From assembly GCA_026545225.1 (NCBI GenBank), contig CM048854.1, positions 31,081,730-31,145,729 of the forward strand: a stretch of DNA of 64,000 nucleotides. The letters are read 5' to 3'. Shown in pieces: positions 22,620 through 32,939 of this stretch (positions within the stretch are counted from its first letter, which is position 1; every line of letters starts with the position of its first letter). The notes under the pieces are model-generated. The model ran no database searches, had not been told where the DNA came from, and saw only the letters and a list, made by a program, of their open reading frames with translations. The translations under genes were made by a program, and so were the position numbers. The stretch comes from Cornus controversa (Eukaryota > Streptophyta > Magnoliopsida > Cornales > Cornaceae).

Positions 22620-23984
22620 CACTAGCTACCATATCTACATGCCTCTGATTGCTATTGAAATTTAAAAAACTTCGTCAGTAGCAACGCAGAGTAACTCAGC
22701 TGCTATAGTAACTCTTTATCTTAGAATCATCTAAATGAGATCAGCTACCTCATTGGTAATACTATCTTGGCACTACAATCAACAAAATCACATCAGCTAT
22801 GGGTCATCTCTACATAATTCGATTATGAGGATAACACGATCAAAGGTAGCTTGAATGAGAAGTAAATAGAGCTGTTTAGCTGCTAAAAGATGACCAACTG
22901 GCATAACGTCCACCTACGTTCTTCTGCGGACTAAATATAGGATGAGAAGTAGAAGAAACCAAACAAGAGAACTTTTTTTTTAACCAGGTTAAGAAATATC
23001 AAATGAAATAAAAACCAGAACAGCAATTAGATTTGATATTCAAAACCTCACCAGCATCAACTCTTCTTTCTGGTAGGTAAAATACACACACACTCACTAT
23101 TGCTCAACTGGCATCAACAGATCAACTCAGATTGTTCATGAGAGTGACCTTAAAAGAGAAGTTTAATTTCTCTTTCCCCTGAAAAGTTTCTAAATCCTTC
23201 TCTACTCTAGTGTTTAATCTCTTGTCAATCCAGTCTCAAGGTGGTAACAGAGTTCCACAAATTAAACCAGAATCATCTCAGAAGTTCCCAAAGATGGGAA
23301 ATTTGTAGGAAAGGAAATGAAAAAAGAAGCCACATCAGATACGATGCAGGAGGACAATTAAGAAGTACTCATCAGTGAATCGAAGTCAAAATTCACTATT
23401 GCAAGAAACACCTGCAGAGTGCAGACATCATTCCGGATACTGCTAGCATTGGAAGAAGTACCTTGCTTTCCCAAATCATGGTTATATTGGTATATCTGTA
23501 CTGACATGCACGAAAAATGTAAGTACTAAGTACCAATATACATGATAAACAAAACCTATAATAGCATACAATCATGCACAAATTTGAAAATTAAAAGCGA
23601 AGAATAAGATCATGGCTATACATGCTGTGTGCAGATACTTAATAATCACTGCCTGCACAAAATGAGAAAGCTTGAGCAAAATATAATACTTATCGGGGTT
23701 ATTGAACATGATGCCTCAATTGAAAATTTGAAACAAAAAGAAATGTTAAATTATGATAATATATTTCAACTCATTTAAAATGAGACAGTTATCTGGAAAA
23801 TCAATCCATGTTTTTCAGACTAGTACACTATATGGATACAAGAAAAAAGGTGAATATCTGGTGCAAAAGAGTACCTACTTACCTGCCATGCTATGCAGCC
23901 AAGTCATTTTCTTTTTCAAAAAAAGATTCAGTCTCATCCTGCCTCTAGGTATTAAATCATGACGTGACACAGGAGGTCATGATC
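22620..23984 (-). other. 3' flank of mTERF D with candidate 3' UTR intron
   Basis: Inverted counterpart of 54,280-55,560, collinear throughout. The candidate intron runs from 23882 to 23791 on the minus strand: donor CAG|GTAAGT, acceptor gattttccag, 92 bases. The ORFs at 23396-23581 and 23753-23962 have no support. Confidence 0.65.
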
Positions 23985-25139
23985 TTAAGCACATATTTCT
24001 GCTGTCAATGAGCCCTTGTTAGCCATGAATAATTCGCCAACTTCGTTTGAATAAGGGAGTACATATTTCTCAGAGAACTTCTTATCAGTGATCTTGCATA
24101 TAGTTGCCAAACTAGTCTTTTTTAGAAGCAAATTCCTCCTTTCCAAAACCTCCAGAATTCTTAGCCGTGGTTTAACCCTATTTTCAACACTGAGAACAAG
24201 TAACTCTGGGTGATTAACAACATATGAGATATCAACTTTGCCCATGCTAAGGAAAAGCTGTGTTAGCTCCTTAATTTTCCTCTCTGACACAGCAAACACA
24301 TGAGGCGCCCTCCTAAAAACTGACAAAATGTCATCTTCTGAAAACCCCAAACTCTTAAAAAGCTCCAACTTCAACTCCCAATTCTCTATAGTCATTGAAC
24401 TAATAGTCCGAATGGCATGAAGAAACATCATAGACTTCCTGTCAAAGCCCATCTCATCAACCCTCTTGACAAATTCTTTAATACTCGTCGGTTTATGCAA
24501 GAAAAGTCTAGGGGAATTATAGACAGATCGGGTTATTTGCGACGAACTAATACCACAGCTCTTCATAAATTCTATATTGGGTATCATAGTTTTCTCCAAA
24601 TCACATTTCAAAAACCACCCAGATATCTTTAAGACCCTAGAAACCTCCATATTCGAACCCAGAACACTCTTCAATGCTAAAATTGCCGGGCCAAGCCTAT
24701 TAGCGCTAGAAGTTAGAATCCAAGGGTCAGACGAAACAATTTCCACAACTTCGCTAGAAGAAAATCCCAAGTCTAGAAAAATTTTGATTTTGGGTTTGAT
24801 GGAGCGCTCAAGATTTGCAGAGAGTACTTGAGGCATGCGTTTGATGACTTGCTCAAGATGGGTCTTTGAAAAACCACTTTCCTCGAGAAATGAAAGAATT
24901 GAATCGAAATTTTCAGGCTTTTTCAGACGCGCTACGACGGAAGAGACTTCCGAAGCAGTTTCAGGAGAAAATTTGTGTCTATCAAGCAAGTAATCGGCCA
25001 CCGCATCGGGGCTTTTTGGCTGCTTTTGTGGTGAGGAAGAGAAGAAGAGGAAAGGGAGAAGTGAGATTCGAGTTTTGTTGAGATATGAAGAGTTCTTGAG
25101 AGAGAGTGAAATGAGACTTTTGCAGATATATATTGTCAT
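23985..25139 (-). CDS. mTERF family protein, copy D (best-preserved member)
   Basis: Complete 384-codon intronless frame. Residues 1-37 (MTIYICKSLISLSLKNSSYL...) form a Ser/Lys/Leu-rich presumptive organelle transit peptide. Tandem mTERF repeats follow at about 84-120, 121-157, 165-196, 197-235, 261-295 and 297-335, each with the hydrophobic-proline signature (MPQVL at 102, DPWIL at 138, SPRLF at 209, APHVF at 278, HPELL at 310). The family binds organelle DNA or RNA through the concave face of these repeats. The ATG at 25139 is chosen because every fuller paralogue has it; an upstream in-frame ATG at 25208 lies in the candidate leader intron. The C-terminus KGSLTAEICA is the ancestral form. 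The specific target is unknown. Confidence 0.92.
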   Translation of the reverse strand: MTIYICKSLISLSLKNSSYLNKTRISLLPFLFFSSSPQKQPKSPDAVADYLLDRHKFSPETASEVSSVVARLKKPENFDSILSFLEESGFSKTHLEQVIKRMPQVLSANLERSIKPKIKIFLDLGFSSSEVVEIVSSDPWILTSSANRLGPAILALKSVLGSNMEVSRVLKISGWFLKCDLEKTMIPNIEFMKSCGISSSQITRSVYNSPRLFLHKPTSIKEFVKRVDEMGFDRKSMMFLHAIRTISSMTIENWELKLELFKSLGFSEDDILSVFRRAPHVFAVSERKIKELTQLFLSMGKVDISYVVNHPELLVLSVENRVKPRLRILEVLERRNLLLKKTSLATICKITDKKFSEKYVLPYSNEVGELFMANKGSLTAEICA

Positions 25140-25141
25140 TT

Positions 25142-25580
25142 CTCGAAGAATCTCCAGTGATGTTACTGATATATTATATATATACACATATAATATGCTA
25201 TAAATCACAGCAAAAAACCTAGAAATGACTACTTGCCTGTAAAGCGGGAAGCTTCATAGATTTGCAGTTATTCGATTTCCTCTCTCTATCATTCTATCTC
25301 TGCTTCTCTGGAAGTGTTGCCCTAAACGAGCCCTGTAGGTTCTTCAGCTTTAAACAACTAGAGGACTAAAGCCTTGAACCCAAATGGACAATGGTATGAA
25401 AATGTCTGATGGAGTGAAAGCCCTAGGCTCCTAGCCCAAGCATTATATGGGCTGGTCCGAAGTTTGTAAAATATATAGGCTTGAATTTTGTTGCTGTTAT
25501 AAATTTAAGAACTATTATATTGGAGAGATGTATATATGTATATGAGAGGGAAGTAAACAGAGAACACACGAGAGTACACG
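25142..25580 (-). promoter_or_regulatory. mTERF D promoter region and leader
   Basis: Minus-strand leader with uORF MKLPALQASSHF from 25254, GC-type donor CAG|GCAAGT at 25236 and acceptor cttcgag at 25142 (95-base candidate intron). Only about 340 bases separate the leader from pseudogene E, so the whole promoter of this intact copy must lie there unless it extends into E. Confidence 0.5.
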
Positions 25581-25581
25581 T

Positions 25582-27231
25582 ATTTCTGCTATCATGAGCT
25601 CTTGTTAATCGCCAACTTCATTCGAACAAGGGAGTACATATTTCTCAAAGAAGTTCTTATCGAGGCTTTTTTGGAAACAAATTCCTCCTTTCCAAGACCT
25701 CCAGAACTCTTGGCCATGGCTTAAGCCTATTTTCAACACTGTAAACAAGCCTGGGTGATTAACAACAAATGAGATATCAAATTTGCCCATGCTAAGGAAA
25801 AGATGTGCTCTCTCCTTAATTTTCATATCTGGCACAGCAAACACCATACGCGCCTGATGAGCGCCGAATGTTCGAACAATCAAGTCTGTGTAATTGTGTA
25901 TTTTAATTCCTTAGTAATGCTTCTTTTATATATATATATATATATTACTTTTAGGGATTTAATGGTCATTTTCCCTAAATGAAGGTAATTAGACTTGGAT
26001 TTCATGGAAGAGAATTGAAGCATAGAGCTATTGGATTTGATATATGAAAGATCCAATGCTGATTGGGCTAAAAAGACAAGTCCAAAAAGAGTGTCCATTG
26101 AGGACACGAGCATTGGGCCAACACAAGTGACCCAAATTAGGGCCCAGTGGATGCTGAGGGCAATCGGTCGCCCTCAAAAGGGCGACCGATCACCCTTCCA
26201 ACCGGGACTGCTCTCTCTCAACTGATTAAACTGAATTTGAAGTTACATTTTCTCATAATCACTAGTTGGTCTTCTCGGAGAGAAAGGTTGCACGAATTTG
26301 GATAGCCATGGAGATGGAGAATTCCACCTTGAAGATAGAGTCTACATCAACCATGAGGAGCTAAATCCCCAATCTAGGAGAATTATGTAACTTTTTCTCT
26401 ATATTTTTGGATAATTTGTATTGAAATTAGTGATTTGACATCTGTATACATATATTGCGTGAGTAGGGCTCAAATTCATGGATGTTCTATGAATTATGAT
26501 TTAATTTGACGAAATTCAATTGCAATTTATGTTGTTCTTGTTTTAGATGAATGTATTATGTGTTTGATTTCAATTCTCTCCTTGTTCTTGTAGTTTAAGG
26601 GGGGAATTCATGCAATTAGGGGTTAATTTGGCAATCTCAATTTGGGCCTTGATGATTCATGCTAAGGAAATATTGATTGTGCTGCAATTAGTATAAATTA
26701 GCTTAGAATTAGTTAGATAGGCACTTCATACCAACCTAAGATGAGTTATACTTGTCCAATTGTGATTGAATTATATCCTTGAAGTTGTTGTGAGCTTGTA
26801 GCCATACAATTTTTGTATACTTGTGTAGCTCTACAATTTGAAAGCAAATATCCAAAAATGAGGGTTAGTGGTGAAGTAATTTCCCTAAATAATTTTATTA
26901 ATCAATTTCTCTCTCTTTTAGTTCAATTCTAGTTAGCTTGTTCAATTTAAGTTATCAACAACAATACTCAACCTATTTGAATCAACTACAGAATAATTTT
27001 GGAATTAGCACGCACTTGATTGTACATAATTACAAGTCTTTGTGGATCGATATCCCATCCCAATAGCCCTATTCTATGGGAATCCATGCTATTACGGGTG
27101 TGAAATTATAATTGATAAAAACCTAACCATAAGATAACACACATCAGCACCCTCCTAAAAAGTAACAAAATGTCATCTTTTGTAAACACCCAAACTTTTA
27201 AAAAGCTCCAACTTCAACTCCCAATTCTCTA
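25582..27231 (-). pseudogene. mTERF copy E, C-terminal fragment split by a solo LTR
   Basis: Two pieces of the same gene on the minus strand: 27147-27231 encodes the region from NWELKL to just before FRRAP, and 25582-25854 carries on to the C-terminus (MGKFDISFVVNHP, then FEKYVLPCSNEVG). They are separated only by the 1,292-bp LTR and its 5-bp duplication. The downstream piece has its own frameshifts and internal deletions. Like copy C it lacks everything upstream of the NWELKL region. It is non-functional. Confidence 0.88.
25855..27146 (+). mobile_element. Solo LTR, Ty3-gypsy type (fossil), inside mTERF E
   Basis: Begins TGATGAGCGCC and ends AACACACATCA. It is flanked by gcgcc (25850-25854) and gcacc (27147-27151), a 5-bp duplication with one CpG-type difference. 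The host sequence on both sides is mTERF coding sequence. The end region gtctttgtggatcgatatc resembles the 3' part of LTRs in the Tat/Athila group. Internal inverted motif cggtcgccctcaaaagggcg near 26,166. No internal region remains. Confidence 0.8.
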
Positions 27232-27252
27232 TATGGTTACCATTCAACATTG

Positions 27253-28225
27253 CTGCATGTGAGTTGCGTGGTGCGGAAGCGGTTGCAAAAAGTATTTTAG
27301 AACCTAGAGAAGGTGAATAGAATCACTTGTTCGTTTGCTTAATTTTTAATTAATTCAATTTTAAGTGCAATTAACCAAACAATTAAAGCAAGCAAATAAA
27401 TAAAGTGCAAGTAAAGAAAAGAATGCACCGGATATACGTGGAAACCCAAGGCGAAAAAAACTACGGAGGGAAGTAGAACGCCTCAGGAAACCAATCCACT
27501 ATAATGAAGCAAAGTATAACAAACTCTGTATCAGACTCACACCCCTCTTCACTCTGTCAAGAATCTGATGCGGAACACCTCAGGCTTATGATTGCGACAA
27601 CACGTCCAACTGCTGCAGACTTTCGGCTAACGTCACGATCCTTACAGAAAGGTTGCTGGAAGAACAACAATACTCAGCAAGTATTTCGTTCCCTTCGTAA
27701 TGCGATCTGGTCACCTTTCTTCCTCAGCAAGTAAAGAACCATCAATCTAATGTTCTGATCAGCAAATAGATTTGATGTAGTCTCTGAACAACTAATCAGA
27801 AGTAAAACACCATCTTAAATATCACTTGTGAAGTGTGAATGTGTGTTCTTAAAAATAGATAGCTCTAATTATATTGTATATACTTTCTCTCTCTAAAAAT
27901 AATAATAGTACAGCCTTATTTTGTAGAGAAAATATGAAAACAAATATATAAGCAAAGGAGTTCTAATTCTACTTGGAAAAGAAGTTAAATACCAAAATAG
28001 AACTCTCCTAGAAGTTTCAAACCCAATAGGAATAGAATTTCCGTCAAAAGTTGTTTCCTATTTGGAACAGGCTAAGTGGGACCAGTGTCAAAAGAATAGG
28101 ACCGGTGGGACTTTGTAAAAACCTGCAGAAACTAAATTACCGAGACAAGTTGAACCGGTCCTAAATATTGGGGACCGGTCCTATTTTGAAAAACCCTAAT
28201 TTTTGCATTTAAACCCTAGTTTTTT
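27253..28225 (-). mobile_element. Ty1-copia LTR-like fossil, ends uncertain
   Basis: On the minus strand the end region reads cgccttgggtttccacgtat followed by a spacer and gcaaccgcttccgcacca, typical of the U5 part of plant copia LTRs. It abuts the truncation point of mTERF E. The outer end and any target duplication are not resolved. The motif ggaccggt recurs near 28,090-28,190. The ORF at 27504-27734 is antisense to this and not called. Confidence 0.45.
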
Positions 28226-28405
28226 AAAATAGTCTCGAAAATAAAAAGTGCAGAGTATCCTCACCATACTTACCTGTACTATATGGTGTTCTTACTGATT
28301 TATCTACTTTCATGCACTTGAATGTCAGCTCGAAGTTGTCGATGATCAATACAAAGAATAATCCGAAAATTACATCTCGATCAATCAGGTTTTGATTACT
28401 GAAAT

Positions 28406-28660
28406 ATGCCAATTACAAATTTATATCTCACACTGCATACTCTATTCGATAGTACTGATCATCCTCAACCACAAGCATCTATATTTGAGAAGCCCTTGAT
28501 GAGCAATCCATCTACAACAACTTATCGGACAAGCTTAAATGATGATTTTTCTTCCTTGCTAAAGCCTTCACTGCCAAAGCTGCAACCTACCAGTCATTTG
28601 CACTTCAACAACAACAGAGCCTTCTGGAATGCCTCAAATTTTAGGACATTATAATATCTT
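28406..28660 (+). pseudogene. bHLH112-like transcription factor, internal exon remnant
   Basis: An open stretch encoding PQPQASIFEKPLM, then LLKPSLPKLQPTSHLHF and NNRAFWNAS. This succession (LFD..PQPQ, LLKPSLPK, LHFxNN..FWNAS) is what I recall from the region N-terminal to the DNA-binding domain in the plant bHLH112/bHLH123-type family. No basic helix-loop-helix domain is present in the window, so this is an orphan exon carried along by duplication. The identification rests on memory of the motif order. A second, more decayed copy lies at 7,134-7,520 on the minus strand. Confidence 0.5.
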
Positions 28661-29061
28661 AAAGATCAGGGGTTCAGGGCAGGTACAAATTTATAAAAAT
28701 TTCTCAAATTTTAACCCAATACAGAAGTAACTCTACGTAAATAAATAAAGCTTTTATAATGTCCACATCTCTACTCTAAATTTTGTAATTTCATTTAGAG
28801 AGAGTAAGATGTACCAGTTTAACCTTTAAAATTCTTTTAGTTTAAGAACTAATAAGTTTATTAGCTCCATGGACTGACTTGAGGTTGCAATAAGACATGA
28901 ATTTTGTTCTTTCGGTAGAGTAAAATGATTTCATTAACATAATTGCGATAACAGAACAATCAACAATGCAAGGAAAGGAAAAGGAAACAGAAATAGAATC
29001 TATGAAACGGACCAGCAAAGTCATGAGCCACCACACTGTTTATAATATTGGCAAGTTAATG
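28661..29061 (-). other. Flank shared between units F and A
   Basis: Inverted relative to 6,340-6,435 and 7,134-7,435 (for example tttagagagagtaagat and ggaccagcaaagtcatgag). It links the bHLH remnant to the mTERF 3' flank. No gene. Confidence 0.65.
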
Positions 29062-29355
29062 CTTGATTGTATCATCACATATGGCTTCATTTCTTAAAAT
29101 TATATTTGCTATGCTATGATGTATTGGATTGAGAATGAATAGAATAACTAAAATTTTGCACATGTTTGTTTGTGAAATTAGGCCTGTTCAACTTGCAATT
29201 CAATTTTCTTGTTTTCATTACCACCACCACCACCACCACAACAGTAATAATAATAATGAAAAGAAAAAAACTTCAAATTCAATTTCAACCAATTTCTCAC
29301 ATCAAATTCCGTCACATTTGTTGTGTGAAGGGGTTCTCTAGAGTCCCTTTTGTTG
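29062..29355. other. ~290-bp insertion in unit F relative to unit A
   Basis: In unit A the flanking sequences join directly near 6,320-6,330. The insert carries an (ACC)n microsatellite at about 29,220-29,240 followed by a TAA/AAT run. No terminal repeats were resolved, so loss from unit A is equally possible. Confidence 0.45.
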
Positions 29356-30216
29356 GATTTAGCCTACTGCTGAACTCCATTGATCAAATTTTCACAAGAT
29401 GGCCTTGCCACTAGCTACCATATCTACATGCCTTTAATTGCTATTGAAATTTATAAAACTTCGTCAGTAGCAATACAGACTAACTCAGCTGCTATAGTAA
29501 CTCTTATCTTTAGAATCATCTAAATGAGATCAGCTACCTCATTGGTAATACTATCTCTACATAATTCGATTTCTGAGTATAACACGATCAAAGGTGGCTT
29601 GAATGAAAGTAAATAGAGCTGTCTGGTTGCTAAAAAGGCGTCATAATGCAGAATCATAGACGCCCCCACAAACTACAAATGCCCTGGAATGAATCAACCT
29701 ACACTCTTCTGCTGACTAAATATTGGGATGAGAAGTAGAAGAAACCAAATAAAATGAGACACTTATCTGGAAAATCAATCCATGTTTTGCAGACAACGTC
29801 ATTCGGGATACTGCTAGCATTGGAAGAAGCACCTTTCTTCCCCCAAATCATGGCTATATTAGTATATCCGTACTGACATGCATGAAAATGATAAACAAAA
29901 CTTACAATAGCATACAATCACTGACTGACGCACAAAAATGAGAAAGCAAAATAAAATACCTATCGGGGTTATTCAACATGATGCCTCAATTGAAAATTTG
30001 AAACAAAAAGAAATGTTAAATTAAGATAATATATTTCAACTCATTTAAAATCAATCCATGTTTTTAAGAGTAGTACACTACATGGATACAAGAAAAAATG
30101 TGAATATCTGGTGCAAAAGAGTACCAACTTACAAGCCATGCTACGCAGCCAAGTCATTTTCTTTTTCAAAAAAAGATTCAGTCTCAGTCTGCCTTGTTAC
30201 ACAGGATGTCATGATC
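29356..30216 (-). other. 3' flank of mTERF F
   Basis: Inverted counterpart of 5,740-6,330. Near 29,405 ccttgccactagctaccata is an uninterrupted (empty) version of the TRIM insertion site occupied in units D and G. The intron donor region here reads cttacaagccatgc, so the GT is kept in an altered context. Confidence 0.65.
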
Positions 30217-31345
30217 TTAAGCACATATTTCTGCCTTGTTAACCTTGAATAATTCGCCAACTTCATTCAAATAAGGGAGTACATATTTCTCATTGAACTT
30301 CTAATCAGTGATCTTGCATACAGTCGTCAAACTAGGCTTTATTAGAAGCAAATTACTCCTTTCCAAAGCCTCCAGAACTCTTAACCGTGGTTTAAGCCTA
30401 TTTTCAACACTGTGAACAAGCAAGTGTGGGTGATTAACAACAAATGAGATATCAACTTTGCCCATGCTAAGGAAAACCTGTGTTATCTCCTTAATTTTCC
30501 TCTCTGACACAGAAAACACCTGAGACGCCCTCCTAAAAACTGACAAAATGTCATCTTCTGAAAACCCCAAACTCTTAAAAAGCTCCAATTTCAACTCCCA
30601 ATTCTCTATAGTCATCGAACTAATAGCCCGAATGGCATGAAGAAACATCTTAGACTTCCTGTCAAACCCCATCTCATCAACCCTCTTCACAAATTCTTTA
30701 ATACTCGTCGGTTTATGCAAGAAAAGTCTAGGAAAAATATAGACCATTCCGATTATTTGCGACGAACTAATACCACACCTCTTCATAAATTCTATATTGG
30801 GTATCATAGTTTTCTCCAAATCATAATTAAAAAACCACCCAGATCTCTTTAAGACCCTAGACAGATCCATATTCGAACCCAAAACACTCTTCAATGCTAA
30901 AATTGATAGGACAAGCCGATTATCAACGCTACGAGCTAGAATCCATGGGTCAGACGTAACAATTTCCACAACGTCGCTAGAAGAAAATCCCAAGTCTTGA
31001 AAAATCTTGATTTTGGGTTTGATGGAGCGCTCAAGATTTGCAGAGAGAAGTTGAGGCATGCGTTTGATGACTTGGTCAAGATGGGTCTTCGAAAAACCAC
31101 TTTCCTCGAGAAATGAAAGGATTGAATCGGACATTTCGGGGTTTTTCAGATACGCTACGACGGAAGAGACTTTCGAAGCCGTGTCTATCAAGCAAGTAAT
31201 CGACCACTGCAACGGGGCTTTTTGGTTGCTTTTGTGGAGAGGAAGAGAAGAAGAGGAAAGGGAGAGGTGAGATTCGAGTTTTGTTGAGATATGAAGAGTT
31301 CTTGAGAGGGAGTAAGGTGAGACTTTTGCAGATATATATTGTCAT
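30217..31345 (-). pseudogene. mTERF copy F, frameshifted and prematurely stopped
   Basis: The start ATG at 31345 and transit peptide (MTIYICKSLTLLPLKNSSYL) are present. A net loss of 17 bases after LLDRH (near 31,185) shifts the frame. The downstream frame is then open for some 300 codons (NFSP...lost; TASKVSSVVAYLKNPEMSD onward) to TAG at 30301-30303, where paralogues have AAG (Lys of ITDKKF). A third deletion removes part of the C-terminal tail, similar to copy A. Repeat signatures MPQLL, DPWIL, FPRLF and HPHLL are otherwise kept. It is probably a pseudogene, although a protein from an internal start cannot be excluded. Confidence 0.88.
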
Positions 31346-31540
31346 ATCTTGAAGGATGTCCAGTGATGTTTATGTTACTCATGTATTATATATATAAACA
31401 TATAATATGCTATAAATCACAGCAAAGAACGTAGAAATAACTACTTGCCTGTAAAGTGGGGAGCTTCATAGATTTGCAGTTATTCGATTTTCTCTCTCTA
31501 CCATTCTCTCCCTGGTTCTCTGGAAGTGTTTGAATGATGT
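31346..31540 (-). promoter_or_regulatory. mTERF F leader, cut short upstream
   Basis: Minus strand: uORF MKLPTLQASSYFYVLCCDL, donor CAG|GCAAGT and the usual ATG context remain. Homology to other units stops at 31,540 (gtgtttgaatgatg), where AT-rich unrelated DNA begins, so the distal promoter has been lost or displaced. Confidence 0.55.
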
Positions 31541-31639
31541 GGGTAAAATTTAATTTCAAAAAGATATATATAAATTACCATTTGAATCTCAAAGTTTAAT
31601 TTTTTAATAAAAATAATTTACTTAAATATATATTTTAAT

Positions 31640-32842
31640 AAAAAAATTACACTTAAATAAAGTGAGAAGGCCTAAATTACAAAGTGATCTATTTTAAAAG
31701 TTAATTTTTCATTTTGATTGAATTAAACAAAATAATCACATATGCATTGAAAATTATTATTCAAATCTAAAATGTCATTTAATCTCTTATTCCAACTCAC
31801 ACTAAACTCCGTTCAGCTCTTCTGTAGCTAAAGGAGCGTTGTGCATGACTAAAGAAAATTTAACAAATTATTTTTTTCGTCTCACCGGAAGAAAATCGAA
31901 TTTATTGCAAAACACCACTGCCTGAATAAATTATTGATCGTTGATCATCTCTCATCACAAAAATATGGTCTCTTATTTTGTTTTAGTGAATTACTTTCTT
32001 TACTTTTCAAAAAAAAAAAAAATTTTGAATTGTATGGCAAATTCATGTGCCAATGGTTCTTAATTTTGAGGTTTTATAAATGTAATGAACGGTTTTACTA
32101 GTCACTTTTTTAACCTGTCATTATTAATTATCTAATTCATATTTGCTTATTTAAATATGTTCTTATTTTGATGTAGTGAACAGACATATTCTATGTAGAA
32201 TGACTCATAACTCATTTGTTGATAAAGGTCAAATTTTGTTTGCATTTTCAGGCATACTTGAAATTTATAGGAGTGTACTTATAAAATTTGAATTTTTCTT
32301 ATCTTTGTGCCCAATGTTTTGATGTAATATCTCTTCCTTATACTCATATTTTTTTAGGCATATCAAATCGAAAAGTTATCCAAGTACATCTGAAAAATCT
32401 ACTTCATTCTCATTCAGATATAATTAATGTGGTTTGATACCACGAGTTCATCCACTTGCATTAATCTAAGATGAAAAATTAGTTGGCTAGCATTCAGGGC
32501 CATATAGGTGGTCTAATTTTGACTACTTTACGACATAAGAGCATATATGCTCACAAGTGCTAGAATTACGTATATTTTGCCTTATTTTATGGGTTTGTTC
32601 ACTTTTACCGGATTATTTTTATATTCTTACAATTTTTCTTAAGTTCTTCAATGAAGGAATTATTTGATACAAGAATGATAATTTGATATTTTGGAATTAG
32701 AAATTGAAGGGCATTTTGGGCTTGAATAATAATTTTCAATGCATATGTAATGTTTGCTTAATTCAACCAAAATGAAAAATAAACTTTTAAAATAGACCAC
32801 TTTGTAATTTAAGTCTCCTAACTTTATTTAAGTGTAGTTTTC
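31640..32842. repeat. Long inverted repeat, arms ~150 bp
   Basis: The arm at 31,640-31,790 (acacttaaataaagtgag, tatgcattgaaaattattat) is the imperfect reverse complement of 32,693-32,842. The spacer is about 0.9 kb and has no ORF of interest. It looks like a TIR or foldback transposon, but the outer limits and target duplication were not resolved. The left arm begins about 100 bases from where unit F homology ends. Confidence 0.7.
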
Positions 32843-32939
32843 TCTATTTTAATTTAGTACATAAATAATAGCTAAATTATAAAATTAGTGAGTACATTAA
32901 ATATTATTTAGTTCAGTTTTTTCAATTCTCTTCCCTAAA

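Noticed and set aside
25139-25208. 23-residue N-terminal extension of mTERF D from an upstream in-frame ATG
   Set aside because: The extension lies in the candidate leader intron, is not shared in frame by the other intact copy, and would place non-transit-like residues before the conserved MTIYIC start.
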